From Colwellia sp. (lineage in GTDB: Bacteria > Pseudomonadota > Gammaproteobacteria > Enterobacterales > Alteromonadaceae), in NCBI GenBank assembly GCA_020630795.1, contig JAHDIK010000006.1, positions 22,555-86,554 on the forward strand: DNA of 64,000 bases, in the 5' to 3' direction. Under the pieces are notes generated by a model. It worked only from the letters and a program-made list of their open reading frames with translations. It was not told where the DNA came from and did not search any database. Within the stretch, counting starts at the first letter, position 1. Each line of letters begins with the position of its first letter. This document shows positions 37,801 through 48,005 of the stretch, piece after piece. The translations under genes were made by a program, and so were the position numbers.

Positions 37801-38217
37801 TTGAAACCATCACCTAGAAGAAAAGCCAGAGAATTAGCCGTACAAGCTGTGTACTCTTGGCAATTAAGTCAAAATGCTGTGAACGATATTGAAACTAATT
37901 TTTTAGTGGATAATGGTTCTCGTCGTTTTGATATACCGTTTTTTCAACAGCTATTTCGTGGTGTTACCGCGTCTATAACTGAGTTAGATTTATTAATCTC
38001 TCCTCATGTTGATAGACCGCTTGAAGACATTGATCATGTAGAAAAAGCAATTTTACGAGTAGCAATATTTGAACTCAAAGAGTGTTTGGATGTCCCATAT
38101 AAAGTAGTCATTAACGAAGCTATTGAACTAGCTAAGTCGTTTGCTGCTGACGACAGCCATAAATTTGTAAACGGTGTATTAGATAAAGCCGTTAAGTTAA
38201 TTCGTACTGAAGCGTAA
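37801..38217 (+). CDS. nusB: NusB, transcription antitermination factor
   Basis: A 138-residue all-helical RNA-binding protein with PSPRRKARELAVQAVYSWQLSQ at the start (given in part) and DVPYKVVINEAIELAKSF and SHKFVNGVLDK near the end. With NusE it binds BoxA RNA for rRNA antitermination. TTG at 37801 is preferred: GGAG at 37791-37794 is well spaced from it, and it gives the standard MKPSPRRKARE start. ATG at 37795 and TTG at 37789 sit on or inside the ribosome site. Confidence 0.93.
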   Translation: MKPSPRRKARELAVQAVYSWQLSQNAVNDIETNFLVDNGSRRFDIPFFQQLFRGVTASITELDLLISPHVDRPLEDIDHVEKAILRVAIFELKECLDVPYKVVINEAIELAKSFAADDSHKFVNGVLDKAVKLIRTEA

Positions 38218-38278
38218 CTATAAATAATAGTTACGTGAGTCGTTGTGTAGTTAACTGATACTCGTAGAAGAAGTTTCA

Positions 38279-39247
38279 ATGAAAGAATTTGATCTGATCC
38301 GCAACTACTTTACTGAACAAGTAGTTAAGCGAAAAGATGTTGTGCTGGGTATTGGTGACGATTGTGCTTTGGTCGCCCCAGCCGAGCATCAACATATTGC
38401 GATAACAACTGACACGCTAGTTTCAGGGGTTCATTTCCCCGAAAATACATCACCTAGAGCGATTGGACATAAAGCCGTAGCGGTTAATTTGTCTGACTTA
38501 TCAGCTATTGGTGCGGAGCCTTCATGGTTAAGTCTTGCACTTACGTTACCTCACGTAGATAAAGAGTGGGTGTCGGAGTTTTGCGCTGGTGTTTTTGAGC
38601 TTTGTGAATTTTACAATGTTCAATTGATTGGTGGAGATACTACACAAGGGCCATTAAGTATTACTATTACAGCCCAGGGTAGTATTCCTATCGATAAATC
38701 AGTTAATCGTAGTGGCGCAAAAGCTGGAGATTGGTTGTATGTTACTGGTCAATTAGGTGATGCTGCTTTAGCGTTAATGAATTTGCAGGGCAAGGTAACA
38801 GTTAGCGAAGCATCTAAAGGGAAAATTTTCAATCAATTAGATTATCCTAAACCACGAGTTCTTGCTGGACAAGCTTTAAGGGATTATGCAACTTCAGCTA
38901 TTGATATTTCAGACGGTCTGATTTCAGATCTCACACATATTTGTAAAGCGTCTAACGTTGGTGCTAACCTGAATTTAGAGTCACTACCTGTTTCACCGAT
39001 TGTGATGGAAACCCTAGGCAAAGAGCAAGCAATTGAAACCGCACTTACTGGTGGCGATGATTATGAGCTTTTGTTCACTGTGCCCGAAGATAACAAAGTA
39101 GGAATGGAAATTACCCTACTTAATATTGGCGTACCTGTAACATGCATTGGTCAAATGAACGGAAGTGAAAAGATTACCTCAACGTTAGACGGTGTATCAA
39201 TGAATCTTCAGTTGAAAGGGTTTGAGCATTTTTCTAATGACCAATAA
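38279..39247 (+). CDS. thiL: Thiamine-monophosphate kinase
   Basis: A 322-residue PurM/ThiL-fold kinase with GIGDDCALV near residue 20, TTDTLVSGVHFP, VNLSDLSAIGAEP and GGDDYELLF. It phosphorylates thiamine phosphate to the active pyrophosphate. Its end overlaps the pgpA start by 11 bases. The ribH-nusB-thiL-pgpA order is widespread in gammaproteobacteria. Confidence 0.95.
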   Translation: MKEFDLIRNYFTEQVVKRKDVVLGIGDDCALVAPAEHQHIAITTDTLVSGVHFPENTSPRAIGHKAVAVNLSDLSAIGAEPSWLSLALTLPHVDKEWVSEFCAGVFELCEFYNVQLIGGDTTQGPLSITITAQGSIPIDKSVNRSGAKAGDWLYVTGQLGDAALALMNLQGKVTVSEASKGKIFNQLDYPKPRVLAGQALRDYATSAIDISDGLISDLTHICKASNVGANLNLESLPVSPIVMETLGKEQAIETALTGGDDYELLFTVPEDNKVGMEITLLNIGVPVTCIGQMNGSEKITSTLDGVSMNLQLKGFEHFSNDQ

Positions 39248-39713
39248 AGTTAAACCTTCAGAACTATTTACTCTTTCTAATCCTATACATTTTCTCGCGT
39301 TGGGTTTTGGTAGTGGTTTAAGCCCTAAAGCTCCGGGTACATTTGGTACACTTGCCGCTATTCCTGTTTTTTTATTATTGTCTTATTTCAGCTCGTTAAC
39401 TTATTTGGTCGCAACATTAGTTGTTTGTATTGCTGGCATTTATATTTGTGAAAAAGCGGCAAATGATGCGGGTGTTCACGATCATGGTGCAATTGTATGG
39501 GATGAAATTGCAGGCTTTCTCATTACGATGATCTTAGTGCCAATTACATGGCAAACCATTTTAGTGGGCTTTGTGCTATTTAGAGTATTTGATATTTTTA
39601 AGCCATGGCCGATTTCTTTTATTGATAAACACATTGGTGGCGGCTTTGGGATTATGCTGGATGATATAGTTGCTGGATTATTAGCACTAGGTTGTATGCA
39701 TTTAATTTTTTAG
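39237..39713 (+). CDS. pgpA: Phosphatidylglycerophosphatase A
   Basis: A 158-residue membrane enzyme with GFGSGLSPKAPGTFGTLAAIP, VWDEIAGFL and FRVFDIFKPWPI, all PgpA signatures, and several hydrophobic segments. It dephosphorylates phosphatidylglycerol phosphate in the inner membrane. ATG 39237 inside the thiL end is chosen over TTG 39222. A strong terminator follows 10 bases after the stop. Confidence 0.94.
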   Translation: MTNKVKPSELFTLSNPIHFLALGFGSGLSPKAPGTFGTLAAIPVFLLLSYFSSLTYLVATLVVCIAGIYICEKAANDAGVHDHGAIVWDEIAGFLITMILVPITWQTILVGFVLFRVFDIFKPWPISFIDKHIGGGFGIMLDDIVAGLLALGCMHLIF

Positions 39714-39723
39714 TTGTTGATAG

Positions 39724-39757
39724 ATATTAAAAAAGGGCGTTAGCCCTTTTTTAATAT
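39724..39757. terminator. Bidirectional rho-independent terminator between pgpA and serA
   Basis: A perfect 15-base stem with loop GTTA; the core is GGGC/GCCC flanked by A6 and T6 tracts. It serves the plus-strand pgpA operon and the minus-strand serA gene, whose stops lie on either side. Confidence 0.93.
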
Positions 39758-39780
39758 TCAACGTTAAGTCTATTATACGG

Positions 39781-41010
39781 TTAGTGTAAAATTCTTGCTC
39801 TTACTGTGCCGTCAATTTGTTTTAACTCTTTTAAAGCCATTGCGCTGTCTTCTGATTCAATATCAATAACAACATAACCAATTTGATCATCTGTTTGAAG
39901 ATACTGAGCGGCGATGTTTATATTTAACTTGGCAAAAGCTTGGTTAATTGCGGTTAAAACACCCGGTTGGTTTTTGTGAATATGAAGTAATCGACTTGTA
40001 CCCGTATGTTCTGGAAGAGATACATCAGGAAAGTTTACTGCAGATAATGTAGAACCATTGTCTGAGTATTTAGCGAGTTTACTCGCCACTTCTAATCCAA
40101 TATTTTCTTGAGCTTCTTTAGTACTTCCACCAATGTGTGGTGTAAGAATTACGTTGTCAAAAGCTCTTAGTGGTGAAATGAATTCTTCGTCGTTACCTTT
40201 AGGTTCAACCGGGAATACATCGATAGCTGCCCCAGCAACTTTCTTTGTTGAAAGTGCTTCTGCTAATGCGTCAATATCTACAACCGTACCGCGTGAGGCG
40301 TTAATGAAGATAGTGCCTTCTTTCATTGCTTCAAACTCTGCAGTACCAATCATATCTTTGGTTTGCGGGTTTTCAGGTACATGTAAACTAATAACATCAC
40401 TTTCTTGAAATAAAGCTCTTAGAGATGGGGTTTGGCTTGCATTACCTAAAGGAAGCTTTGTTTCTACGTCGTAGAATTTAACTCGCATGCCAACAGTTTC
40501 TGCTAAAATCCCTAACTGCATACCTATATGACCATATCCAATAATCCCAAGTGTTTTACCTCTGGCTTCAACAGAACCTACAGCAGATTTGTTCCATTCA
40601 CCACGGTGTGCTTGTGCACTTTTTTCAGGGATACCGCGAAGTAATAACAGGGTTTCACCAAGTACTAATTCCGCCACAGAACGTGTGTTTGAAAAAGGAG
40701 CATTGAATACAGGAATACCTAATACTTGTGCTGCTTTTATATCTACTTGGTTTGTACCAATACAGAAGCAACCAATAGCGACTAATTTTTTAGCGTGGCT
40801 GAGCACTTTTTCATTAAGGTTTGTACGAGAACGAATACCAATGAAGTGTACGTCAGCAATTTTTTCTATAAGATCGTCTTCCGATAAGGATGTCTTAATA
40901 TATTCAATATTGCTGTACCCTTTACATTTTAATTCCTCAACTGCGCTTTCGTGAACGCCTTCAAGTAGTAAAATTTTAATTTTATCTTTAGCGAGTGAAA
41001 CGTTACTCAT
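39781..41010 (-). CDS. serA: D-3-phosphoglycerate dehydrogenase
   Basis: A 409-residue enzyme of the E. coli SerA type. Catalytic and NAD-binding motifs are CIGTNQVD, GIIGYGHIGMQLGILAE, INASRGTVVD and LTPHIGGSTKEAQ. The C-terminal ACT domain (HKNQPGVLTAINQAFAKLNINIA by pieces) gives serine feedback. It catalyses the first committed step of serine synthesis. ATG at 41010 gives the usual start MSNVSLAKDKIK; a TTG at 41019 is possible. Confidence 0.96.
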   Translation of the reverse strand: MSNVSLAKDKIKILLLEGVHESAVEELKCKGYSNIEYIKTSLSEDDLIEKIADVHFIGIRSRTNLNEKVLSHAKKLVAIGCFCIGTNQVDIKAAQVLGIPVFNAPFSNTRSVAELVLGETLLLLRGIPEKSAQAHRGEWNKSAVGSVEARGKTLGIIGYGHIGMQLGILAETVGMRVKFYDVETKLPLGNASQTPSLRALFQESDVISLHVPENPQTKDMIGTAEFEAMKEGTIFINASRGTVVDIDALAEALSTKKVAGAAIDVFPVEPKGNDEEFISPLRAFDNVILTPHIGGSTKEAQENIGLEVASKLAKYSDNGSTLSAVNFPDVSLPEHTGTSRLLHIHKNQPGVLTAINQAFAKLNINIAAQYLQTDDQIGYVVIDIESEDSAMALKELKQIDGTVRARILH

Positions 41011-41130
41011 GATATTCAAATTCTCTCAGTTAATGTTTTTTGGCTAAATACTAACCATTTAATTTGTTTTAGATGGCTAGATATCCAAACAGAAGCTTAA
41101 ATTAGCATATAGTGTATAAACTCTAAAGTG

Positions 41131-41787
41131 TTAATTTACTATTTTTGCTCCCTCAGGTGTTCCAACGATAAAAGTGTCAGCGCCTCTGTTAGCGAACAGC
41201 CCATTGGTTACAACACCTACAACAGCATTTAGAGACTTTTCAAGCGCAATAGGATCGATTATTTCTAAGTTATGCACATCGAGAATTACGTTTCCGTTAT
41301 CGGTTACTACACCTGTTCTGTATACAGGATCGCCGCCTAGTTTTACTATTTCTCTTGCAACATAGCTTCTAGCCATAGGAATCACTTCTACTGGTAGAGG
41401 AAATTTACCTAACAAATTGACTTGTTTTGAACTGTCAGCAATACAAACGAATTTTTTAGCAACAGCGGCAACTATTTTTTCTCTGGTTAATGCAGCTCCG
41501 CCACCTTTAATCATGTGCATGTGTTTAGTAATTTCGTCTGCACCATCCACATATACGTCAATTGAGTCTACGTTATTGAGGTCGAATACTTCTATTCCAT
41601 ATTCTTTAAGACGCTTAGTAGATTCTTCAGAGCTTGATACCGCACCAGTAATATTATGCTTTATCGTCGCTAATGCATCGATAAAGTGATTAACCGTAGA
41701 CCCAGTACCTACACCAACAATTGTGTCATTATTTATAAATTCAAGCGCTTTAATTGCGGCTGCTTTTTTCATTTCATCTTGTGTCAT
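41131..41787 (-). CDS. rpiA: Ribose-5-phosphate isomerase A
   Basis: A 218-residue enzyme with [18 protein letters not shown] at the start, [15 protein letters not shown], the active-site SSEEST, DGADEI and [12 protein letters not shown]. It interconverts ribose-5-phosphate and ribulose-5-phosphate. The start was set at the ATG that gives the E. coli-like MTQDE N-terminus and has an AAAGGG site before it; a longer frame to 41853 adds 22 unlikely residues. It lies upstream of serA on the same strand. Confidence 0.96.
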   Translation of the reverse strand: MTQDEMKKAAAIKALEFINNDTIVGVGTGSTVNHFIDALATIKHNITGAVSSSEESTKRLKEYGIEVFDLNNVDSIDVYVDGADEITKHMHMIKGGGAALTREKIVAAVAKKFVCIADSSKQVNLLGKFPLPVEVIPMARSYVAREIVKLGGDPVYRTGVVTDNGNVILDVHNLEIIDPIALEKSLNAVVGVVTNGLFANRGADTFIVGTPEGAKIVN

Positions 41788-41910
41788 TGAAAGCCCTTTA
41801 TAGTGTATGTTTTGCTCATGCTGTAAATACGATATTAGCCAATAATTATACACTTAATCATTTAACTAGTGCGACAGAAATAGCATTAATTGGCCAATTA
41901 ATAGGTATTA

Positions 41911-42507
41911 CTAAAATATAAATTGTTTAGATGGAGTGATAATTTCAGGTAATGGAATGTCCCATATTTCACGAGGTATTTTGGGGGTTTGTTGGCAATT
42001 GTGGGCTAAACCAATTGGATAGGGTAGCGCTTCTTTATTTGTTTTAAATGATTCAAACCAATGCTGTAGGGTTCTGTCATAAAAACCGCCTCCCATTCCT
42101 AAGCGCGACCCTTTATCATCAAATGCAACGAGCGGTGTGAACATTATGTCTAAGGTATGGGGAAGCTTAATCAAGTTTACATTTAATTTAGGCTCTAAAA
42201 TGCCGTATTGATTCTTTATCATCTCTGTATTTTCAGTGTATTTCAAAAAAAGCAAATACCCTTTACAAAATGGGTGAAGCACAGGTAGGTATACGTGTTT
42301 ATTGTTTTCCCAGCACCAACGAATAAATGGCAATGTATCAAGCTCACCATCGTTTGATAGATAAATTGCTATATGGTCGGCTGCTTTTATTTTAGAGTGA
42401 GATGATAATGTTAATAGGAGACTCTTGGATGCTTCTTGCTGGAATTGAGGAGATAATGATAAACGCTTTTTTCTGATCGCGTTTCTTAGTGTTTTGCGGT
42501 TTTCCAT
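41911..42507 (-). CDS. ygfA: 5-formyltetrahydrofolate cyclo-ligase
   Basis: A 198-residue protein with the N-terminal basic helix (RKTLRNAIRKKRLSLS) and the MGGGFYDRTL motif of the 5-FCL family. It converts 5-formyl-THF to 5,10-methenyl-THF using ATP, so it keeps 10-formyl-THF donors available. ATG at 42507 has an AAGGA site at good distance; the longer frame to 42525 adds six residues. In E. coli the 6S RNA precedes this gene; here only 154 bases with a terminator lie upstream and no 6S RNA was recognised. Confidence 0.9.
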   Translation of the reverse strand: MENRKTLRNAIRKKRLSLSPQFQQEASKSLLLTLSSHSKIKAADHIAIYLSNDGELDTLPFIRWCWENNKHVYLPVLHPFCKGYLLFLKYTENTEMIKNQYGILEPKLNVNLIKLPHTLDIMFTPLVAFDDKGSRLGMGGGFYDRTLQHWFESFKTNKEALPYPIGLAHNCQQTPKIPREIWDIPLPEIITPSKQFIF

Positions 42508-42596
42508 TTTGTATCCTTGCAACAACCAACCCGTAAAAATATTAAGTATTATATGTTGTAGTTAACCGATGCGCAGCAAAAAGTGGACTTTAATAA

Positions 42597-42630
42597 AAAG
42601 CCCTATCGACATTATAGTCGATAGGGCTTT
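42597..42630 (-). terminator. Rho-independent terminator of the POT transporter gene
   Basis: Arms AAAGCCCTATCGAC and GTCGATAGGGCTTT are perfectly complementary around a 6-base loop. On the minus strand a T-rich run (TTTTTATTA) follows. It begins 32 bases after the transporter stop. Confidence 0.92.
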
Positions 42631-42661
42631 ATCTATTAATTTTTTAAATGTTATCTATGTT

Positions 42662-44185
42662 TTACGCGGTAGCCGCTTTTGTTTCTTCTTTATTAGAGTC
42701 AGATGCTATTTCCCAGAACCTTGACTTCATTGCTAGTAACAAAATTACGATACCAATACCGATACTGAATAAACTAATTTGAATATAAAGTTCAGGCATT
42801 TGTGAAACATTATTAGGATCGAAGTTACCAGCTAGTAAACCAGAAATAATGTTACCAATTGAGTAAGTTAATACGAAAACTCCCATCATTTGACCTGCGA
42901 AACGCTTAGGTGAAAGCTTACTAACCGCACTCAATGCTACAGGGCTTAAACATAGCTCACCAACTGTATGTAAAAAGTATGTTGCAACCAACCAGTATGG
43001 CGCTACTTTTAATCCTGACGCTGCGTATTGAGCTGCGAAGAACATTACGATAAAACCACTCGCCATGATAATTAAACCTACAGCACATTTAATACCGTAA
43101 GAAGGGCTAACTAAACGTTTACCTAAATTAATCCATAATGCTGCAAAGAATGGTGAAAGTAATACAATAAAGAAAGAGTTAAGAGACTGAAACCAGCCAG
43201 TAGGTACTTCGAAAGATCCTACTAAGCGATCTGTGTAATCACGAGCAAAAAGGTTTAGTGAAGAACCTGCTTGTTCGAATCCAGACCAGAAACAAGCTGA
43301 TGCAATACAAACAAGTAATAATGCGATAAGTCTTTTCTTTTCATTTGGAGATAACTCACCAAAAATGAAAACTGACGCGTAATAAGCAACAAATATTACA
43401 GTAAATGCTATCGCAACATATTCTGCAACGGCAACAGGGTTAAGAGTAATAGCACCGTTCATTACCATCATTGTGATAGTAGCAATCAATACAAGCACAG
43501 CTGTAATTACCATCCAGCTTGTTCTTTTACCTTTTTCTGATAACGGATAAGCCGGTTCTTCACCAACAGAATTTAAATTGCTTAATGTTTTTTTGTATTG
43601 AATTAAACCAGCAGCCATACCTACAGCCGCCGCACCAAAGGCCCAATGCCACCCTTGATTTTCCATTAAGTAACCACAAACGGTATAGCCAATAACTGAA
43701 CCAATATTGATACCCATGTAATAAATAGCATAACCACTGTCGCGACGCTTATCTTCTTCAGAGTACATCATACCAACCATCGCGCCGATGTTAGGTTTTA
43801 ATAAACCTGTACCAAGAATAACGAGAATAAGACCAATGAAAAATGTTTCATCACTTGGAATCGCTAATACGATGTGACCAATCATTATGATTAAACCACC
43901 GTACCAAACGGCTTTTTGACCACCTAATAACCTATCAGATATCCAACCACCCGGTAGGCCCATAAAATATACACTACCTGTGTATAAACCATAAATAGCG
44001 GCGGCAGAAGCTACTGTTAAGCCTAAACCACCTTCTTGTAAGGTGGCTGTCATAAAGAGTACAAGTAACATACGCATACCGTAGTAACTCATACGTTCCC
44101 ACATCTCTGTAAAGAATAATGTTTTTAAGCCGCCTGGTTGGCCGTAAAAACTTGTATCTAGTGTACTTTGTGATGATTGAGTCAT
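42662..44185 (-). CDS. POT/PTR family proton-dependent oligopeptide transporter
   Basis: A 507-residue MFS transporter with about 14 hydrophobic segments. The N-terminal PTR2 signature is FFTEMWERMSYYGMRMLLVLFM (in part), with the ExxER-type motif seen as EMWERMSYYG; GLLKPNIGAMVG and FWSGFEQAGSS follow. It imports di- and tripeptides with protons across the inner membrane. It is monocistronic, with its own terminator and a 367-base divergent gap before tviB. Confidence 0.92.
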   Translation of the reverse strand: MTQSSQSTLDTSFYGQPGGLKTLFFTEMWERMSYYGMRMLLVLFMTATLQEGGLGLTVASAAAIYGLYTGSVYFMGLPGGWISDRLLGGQKAVWYGGLIIMIGHIVLAIPSDETFFIGLILVILGTGLLKPNIGAMVGMMYSEEDKRRDSGYAIYYMGINIGSVIGYTVCGYLMENQGWHWAFGAAAVGMAAGLIQYKKTLSNLNSVGEEPAYPLSEKGKRTSWMVITAVLVLIATITMMVMNGAITLNPVAVAEYVAIAFTVIFVAYYASVFIFGELSPNEKKRLIALLLVCIASACFWSGFEQAGSSLNLFARDYTDRLVGSFEVPTGWFQSLNSFFIVLLSPFFAALWINLGKRLVSPSYGIKCAVGLIIMASGFIVMFFAAQYAASGLKVAPYWLVATYFLHTVGELCLSPVALSAVSKLSPKRFAGQMMGVFVLTYSIGNIISGLLAGNFDPNNVSQMPELYIQISLFSIGIGIVILLLAMKSRFWEIASDSNKEETKAATA

Positions 44186-44552
44186 TCACATTACCTTCTG
44201 TTATTGTGTTGATTCTTAATTTAAAGAAACCCAAATGAATAATTGAATAGTTCACAGTGTGTTGATTTATTTATAAACAACGTTAGCTAAGGAAGTGCTT
44301 TAACTGCGAAGTTAACCCTGATTTATACCTTATCAAGCCTTACAATGGCAAGTTTTGCCGAAGGATTTAGAAAAGTGATTTGAAAATTTTCAGCGTGAAC
44401 GTCAATAATAAAGTACATGTATTTTTGTATCAGGATATTGGCCTCACCGAGAATATTGAGTGCGAGGAAGGTAAATTGATAGTTTTTTTGTAATGGGTTT
44501 AATAGTACCATATGTGTAATCTCATTTTAGAATTAACGGAATAACTTACAAT
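44186..44552. other. Divergent intergenic region between the POT transporter and tviB genes
   Basis: A 367-base AT-rich region that must hold promoters for both flanking genes. I see no confident -35/-10 pair, operator or RNA element. A 62-codon minus-strand ORF (44323-44511) lies inside it and is listed separately with low confidence. Confidence 0.6.
44323..44511 (-). CDS. Possible 62-residue small protein of unknown function
   Basis: An ATG-started ORF (MVLLNPLQKNYQFTFLAL at the start; KLAIVRLDKV at the end) with alternating hydrophobic residues suggesting beta structure. The ribosome site is weak (TGAGAT about 8 bases upstream). It could be real or chance in an AT-rich spacer. No family was recognised. 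Confidence 0.25.
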   Translation of the reverse strand: MVLLNPLQKNYQFTFLALNILGEANILIQKYMYFIIDVHAENFQITFLNPSAKLAIVRLDKV

Positions 44553-45833
44553 ATGTTGCAGTCATTAAACGATGTGAAAATTGGTATTATCGGTCTAGGG
44601 TATGTAGGTTTGCCTTTAGCGGTTGAATTTGGAAAGAAATATCAAACGATTGGTTTTGATATTAATGCTAAACGTGTAGCTGAGCTAAACGAAGGGCATG
44701 ACTTTACTCTAGAAGTATCCTCTGAAGAATTAGCTGACTCAGAATTTATTCGTTATTCATGCGATGTTGACGACTTGAAAGCATGTAATGTTTATATAGT
44801 AACTGTTCCAACACCTATCGATGAATACAAACAACCAGATTTAACTCCATTAGTTAAAGCAAGTGCAATGTTAGCTAAAGTTGTGAAAACTGATGACATT
44901 GTTATATATGAATCTACAGTTTATCCAGGAGCAACTGAAGAAGTTTGTATTCCAGAAATTGAAAAGTCTTCAGGATTAGTGTTTAACAAAGATTTTTATG
45001 CGGGTTATAGTCCAGAAAGAATCAATCCAGGGGACAAAGAACACCGAGTCACCAATATTTTAAAAGTTACATCTGGCTCTACTCCTGAGATGGCCGAATT
45101 TATTGATAGCCTATACGCGTCAATTATTACTGCCGGTACATATAAAGCATCGTCAATTAAAGTAGCTGAAGCAGCTAAAGTTATTGAAAACACACAACGT
45201 GATCTTAACATCGCCCTAATTAATGAACTTGCGGTCATTTTCAATAAGCTGAATATTGATACTGAAGAAGTGTTAAAAGCAGCTGGTACTAAGTGGAACT
45301 TTTTACCGTTCCGCCCTGGTTTAGTTGGTGGACATTGTATTGGTGTAGATCCGTATTACTTAACGCACAAAGCACAAGCTATTGGTTATAACCCTGAGGT
45401 TATATTAGCAGGGCGTAGAATCAATGATGGTATGGCTGAGTATGTTGTTGCGCAGTTAACGAAAACAATGATTAAACGTAAAATCCAAGTTAATGGTGCA
45501 AATGTACTCGTGATGGGTTTAACTTTTAAAGAAAACTGCCCAGACGTGCGTAATACTAAAGTTGTCGATATTCTTACTGAGTTAGGCGAATATGAAATGA
45601 ACGTTGACGTTTATGACCCTTGGGTTAACCCTGAAGAAGCTAAACATGAATATGACGTTGATTTAGTAGATGCTCCAAAGTCAGGAAATTATGACGCCGT
45701 AATTTTTGCAGTATCACATCATCAGTTTAAAGAAATGAGCAATGACGACATTAAAGCATTGATGAAAACCGAACATGTTATTTATGATTTGAAGTATATG
45801 TTGGATCAAGATTTCTCTGATATCCGCTTATAG
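44553..45833 (+). CDS. tviB: UDP-N-acetylglucosamine 6-dehydrogenase (TviB/WbpO type)
   Basis: A 426-residue nucleotide-sugar dehydrogenase. NAD-binding [17 protein letters not shown] is near the start; [13 protein letters not shown] and [13 protein letters not shown] follow; the catalytic Cys262 is in [12 protein letters not shown]. The C-terminal UDP-binding domain has [16 protein letters not shown]. The TviB/WbpO subgroup oxidises UDP-GlcNAc or UDP-GalNAc to the uronic acid, matching the tviC gene that follows. A terminator lies directly after it, so tviB may be transcribed separately from tviC-galU. Confidence 0.9.
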   Translation: MLQSLNDVKIGIIGLGYVGLPLAVEFGKKYQTIGFDINAKRVAELNEGHDFTLEVSSEELADSEFIRYSCDVDDLKACNVYIVTVPTPIDEYKQPDLTPLVKASAMLAKVVKTDDIVIYESTVYPGATEEVCIPEIEKSSGLVFNKDFYAGYSPERINPGDKEHRVTNILKVTSGSTPEMAEFIDSLYASIITAGTYKASSIKVAEAAKVIENTQRDLNIALINELAVIFNKLNIDTEEVLKAAGTKWNFLPFRPGLVGGHCIGVDPYYLTHKAQAIGYNPEVILAGRRINDGMAEYVVAQLTKTMIKRKIQVNGANVLVMGLTFKENCPDVRNTKVVDILTELGEYEMNVDVYDPWVNPEEAKHEYDVDLVDAPKSGNYDAVIFAVSHHQFKEMSNDDIKALMKTEHVIYDLKYMLDQDFSDIRL

Positions 45834-45858
45834 TTTTAATTTGCTTTTTAGAACACCG

Positions 45859-45897
45859 AAAGCCAAATATTTGATTGTTCAAGTATTTGGCTTTTTT
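45859..45897 (+). terminator. Rho-independent terminator after tviB
   Basis: Arms AAAGCCAAATA and TATTTGGCTTT with an inner TTGA/TCAA extension, followed by a T-run. It begins 25 bases after the tviB stop and separates tviB from tviC. Confidence 0.88.
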
Positions 45898-46021
45898 TAT
45901 GTTGAGATAGTGCTTATCTTGGCAGCATATTAATATTATAATAAGCAACATTGAGCCGGTTATTGTCATAAATTGTTCACCGGGTTGTGTTAAGTTAAAT
46001 TACGTCAGATGGAAATTAAAA

Positions 46022-47041
46022 ATGAATCGTTACCAAGAAGTTCAGGAAAACCTTAAAAACAACACAAAAAAATGGTTAGTAACAGGCTGCGCAGGTTTTA
46101 TTGGATCTAATTTGCTTGAAACATTATTGTTGCTTGATCAAGAAGTGGTTGGTTTAGATAATTTTGCAACGGGTCATCAAAAAAATTTAGACGAAGTACA
46201 AGCTCAAGTTTCGGAAGAACAGTGGAGTCGATTTAACTTTATTAAAGGTGACATCCGAGAGCTTGAAGATTGTCAAAAAGCAGCGTCAGGCGTAAATTAT
46301 ATTCTTCATCAAGCGGCTTTAGGGTCTGTTCCTCGTTCGATTGCAGATCCAACATTAACTAACTCTGCTAATGTTACTGGTTATTTAAATATGCTTGTAG
46401 CAGCCAAAGAAGCGGAAGTTGAAACATTTGTGTATGCAGCATCTAGCTCTACGTATGGTGATCACCCAGCTTTACCTAAAGTAGAAGAGAACATTGGTAA
46501 GCCTTTATCTCCTTACGCTGTTACTAAGTATGTAAATGAACTTTATGCTGATGTGTTTTTTAAAACGTATGGATTAAATACCATTGGATTACGTTATTTC
46601 AATGTGTTTGGTAAAAGGCAAGATCCAAACGGAGCATACGCAGCTGTTATTCCTAAGTGGACTTCTGCAATGTATTCGAATGAAGATGTATTCATTAATG
46701 GTGATGGTGAAACCAGTCGTGATTTTTGTTTTATTGAAAACGCAGTACAAGCCAATATTTTAGCGGCAACATCAAATGCAGAAGCTAAAAATAATGTATA
46801 CAATGTTGCCGTAGGTGATAGAACAACCTTGAATATCTTATTTGATAGTTTAAAAAGTTCTTTAGGTAAGAATGAAATAAAGTATGATAAATCACCTGTA
46901 TACAGAGAGTTTAGAGCAGGTGATGTGCGTCACTCTCAAGCTGATATAGGAAAAGCAAGCTCGTTGTTAGGTTACGATCCTGAATATCGCATTCAATCAG
47001 GAATAGAAAAAGCAATGAGTTGGTACGTAAGTAACTTATAA
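46022..47041 (+). CDS. tviC: UDP-N-acetylglucosaminuronate 4-epimerase (TviC/WbpP type)
   Basis: A 339-residue extended SDR. NAD-binding is [12 protein letters not shown]; the catalytic Ser/Tyr/Lys are in AASSSTYGD and [17 protein letters not shown] is the substrate loop. TviC/WbpP enzymes interconvert UDP-GlcNAcA and UDP-GalNAcA (or the parent sugars). It lies 188 bases after tviB beyond a terminator, and galU follows 36 bases later. Confidence 0.9.
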   Translation: MNRYQEVQENLKNNTKKWLVTGCAGFIGSNLLETLLLLDQEVVGLDNFATGHQKNLDEVQAQVSEEQWSRFNFIKGDIRELEDCQKAASGVNYILHQAALGSVPRSIADPTLTNSANVTGYLNMLVAAKEAEVETFVYAASSSTYGDHPALPKVEENIGKPLSPYAVTKYVNELYADVFFKTYGLNTIGLRYFNVFGKRQDPNGAYAAVIPKWTSAMYSNEDVFINGDGETSRDFCFIENAVQANILAATSNAEAKNNVYNVAVGDRTTLNILFDSLKSSLGKNEIKYDKSPVYREFRAGDVRHSQADIGKASSLLGYDPEYRIQSGIEKAMSWYVSNL

Positions 47042-47077
47042 CATCGTTTTAAATCGTAGTTCAAAGGGAAAAAGTTG

Positions 47078-47977
47078 ATGAGTCAAAGAATTAAAAAAGC
47101 CGTAATACCTGTTGCTGGTTTAGGTACTCGTATGTTACCTGCAACAAAAGCTATACCGAAAGAAATGCTACCGATTGTTGATAAACCACTCATACAATAT
47201 ATTGTAAATGAATGTATTGCGGCTGGTATTAAAGAAATAGTTTTAGTTACGCATTCATCAAAAAATGCGATTGAAAACCATTTTGATAAATCTTTTGAAC
47301 TTGAAACCACACTTGAAAAACGTGTTAAACGCCAACTGCTTGATGAAATACAAGCAATATGTCCGAAAGATGTCACTATTTTACATGTAAGACAAGGTGA
47401 AGCTAAAGGGTTGGGACACGCTGTATTGAAAGCACGTCCTATTATCGGACATGAACCTTTTGTGGTTGTTTTACCTGATGTTATTTTAGATGATTCTACA
47501 GCAGATCTAAAAACTGAAAACTTATCAGCTATGTTGTCTCGTTATGATGAAGTTGGACATAGCCAAATCATGGTTGAACCTGTGCCTATGGAACTTGTAA
47601 GTAGCTATGGTGTTGTTGATTGCGGTGATAAAGTGTTATCAGCGGGCGAATCAGAACCTATGACGGCTGTCGTTGAAAAACCTCCTGTTGATGAAGCGCC
47701 ATCTAACTTAGCTGTAGTTGGTCGATATGTATTGTCTGCTGAAATATGGAATTTGTTAGCTATTACTCCTCCTGGTGCAGGTGATGAAATTCAGTTAACA
47801 GATGCGATTGATAGTTTAATGAAACTCGAAACCGTCGAAGCTTTCCATATGACGGGTAAGTCGCACGACTGTGGTTCTAAATTAGGTTATATGAAAGCCA
47901 ATGTGGAATATGGGTTACGCCATCCTGAAATTTCAGATGAGTTTCTTTCATACATCAAAGAGCTTGTTAAAGCGTAA
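47078..47977 (+). CDS. galU: UTP-glucose-1-phosphate uridylyltransferase
   Basis: A 299-residue nucleotidyltransferase with the [22 protein letters not shown] signature (in part), [16 protein letters not shown] and VVLPDVILD. It makes UDP-glucose, feeding polysaccharide and other glycoconjugates. ATG 47078 is chosen over TTG 47075 and has an AAAGGGA site upstream. A hairpin terminator follows. Confidence 0.94.
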   Translation: MSQRIKKAVIPVAGLGTRMLPATKAIPKEMLPIVDKPLIQYIVNECIAAGIKEIVLVTHSSKNAIENHFDKSFELETTLEKRVKRQLLDEIQAICPKDVTILHVRQGEAKGLGHAVLKARPIIGHEPFVVVLPDVILDDSTADLKTENLSAMLSRYDEVGHSQIMVEPVPMELVSSYGVVDCGDKVLSAGESEPMTAVVEKPPVDEAPSNLAVVGRYVLSAEIWNLLAITPPGAGDEIQLTDAIDSLMKLETVEAFHMTGKSHDCGSKLGYMKANVEYGLRHPEISDEFLSYIKELVKA

Positions 47978-48005
47978 TTTAGCAATCACGTTTATCGCTA
48001 AATAA

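Noticed and set aside
42508..42661. 6S RNA gene expected upstream of the 5-formyl-THF cyclo-ligase gene
   Set aside because: The gap is only 154 bases and is partly filled by the transporter terminator; no 6S-like long imperfect hairpin was seen.
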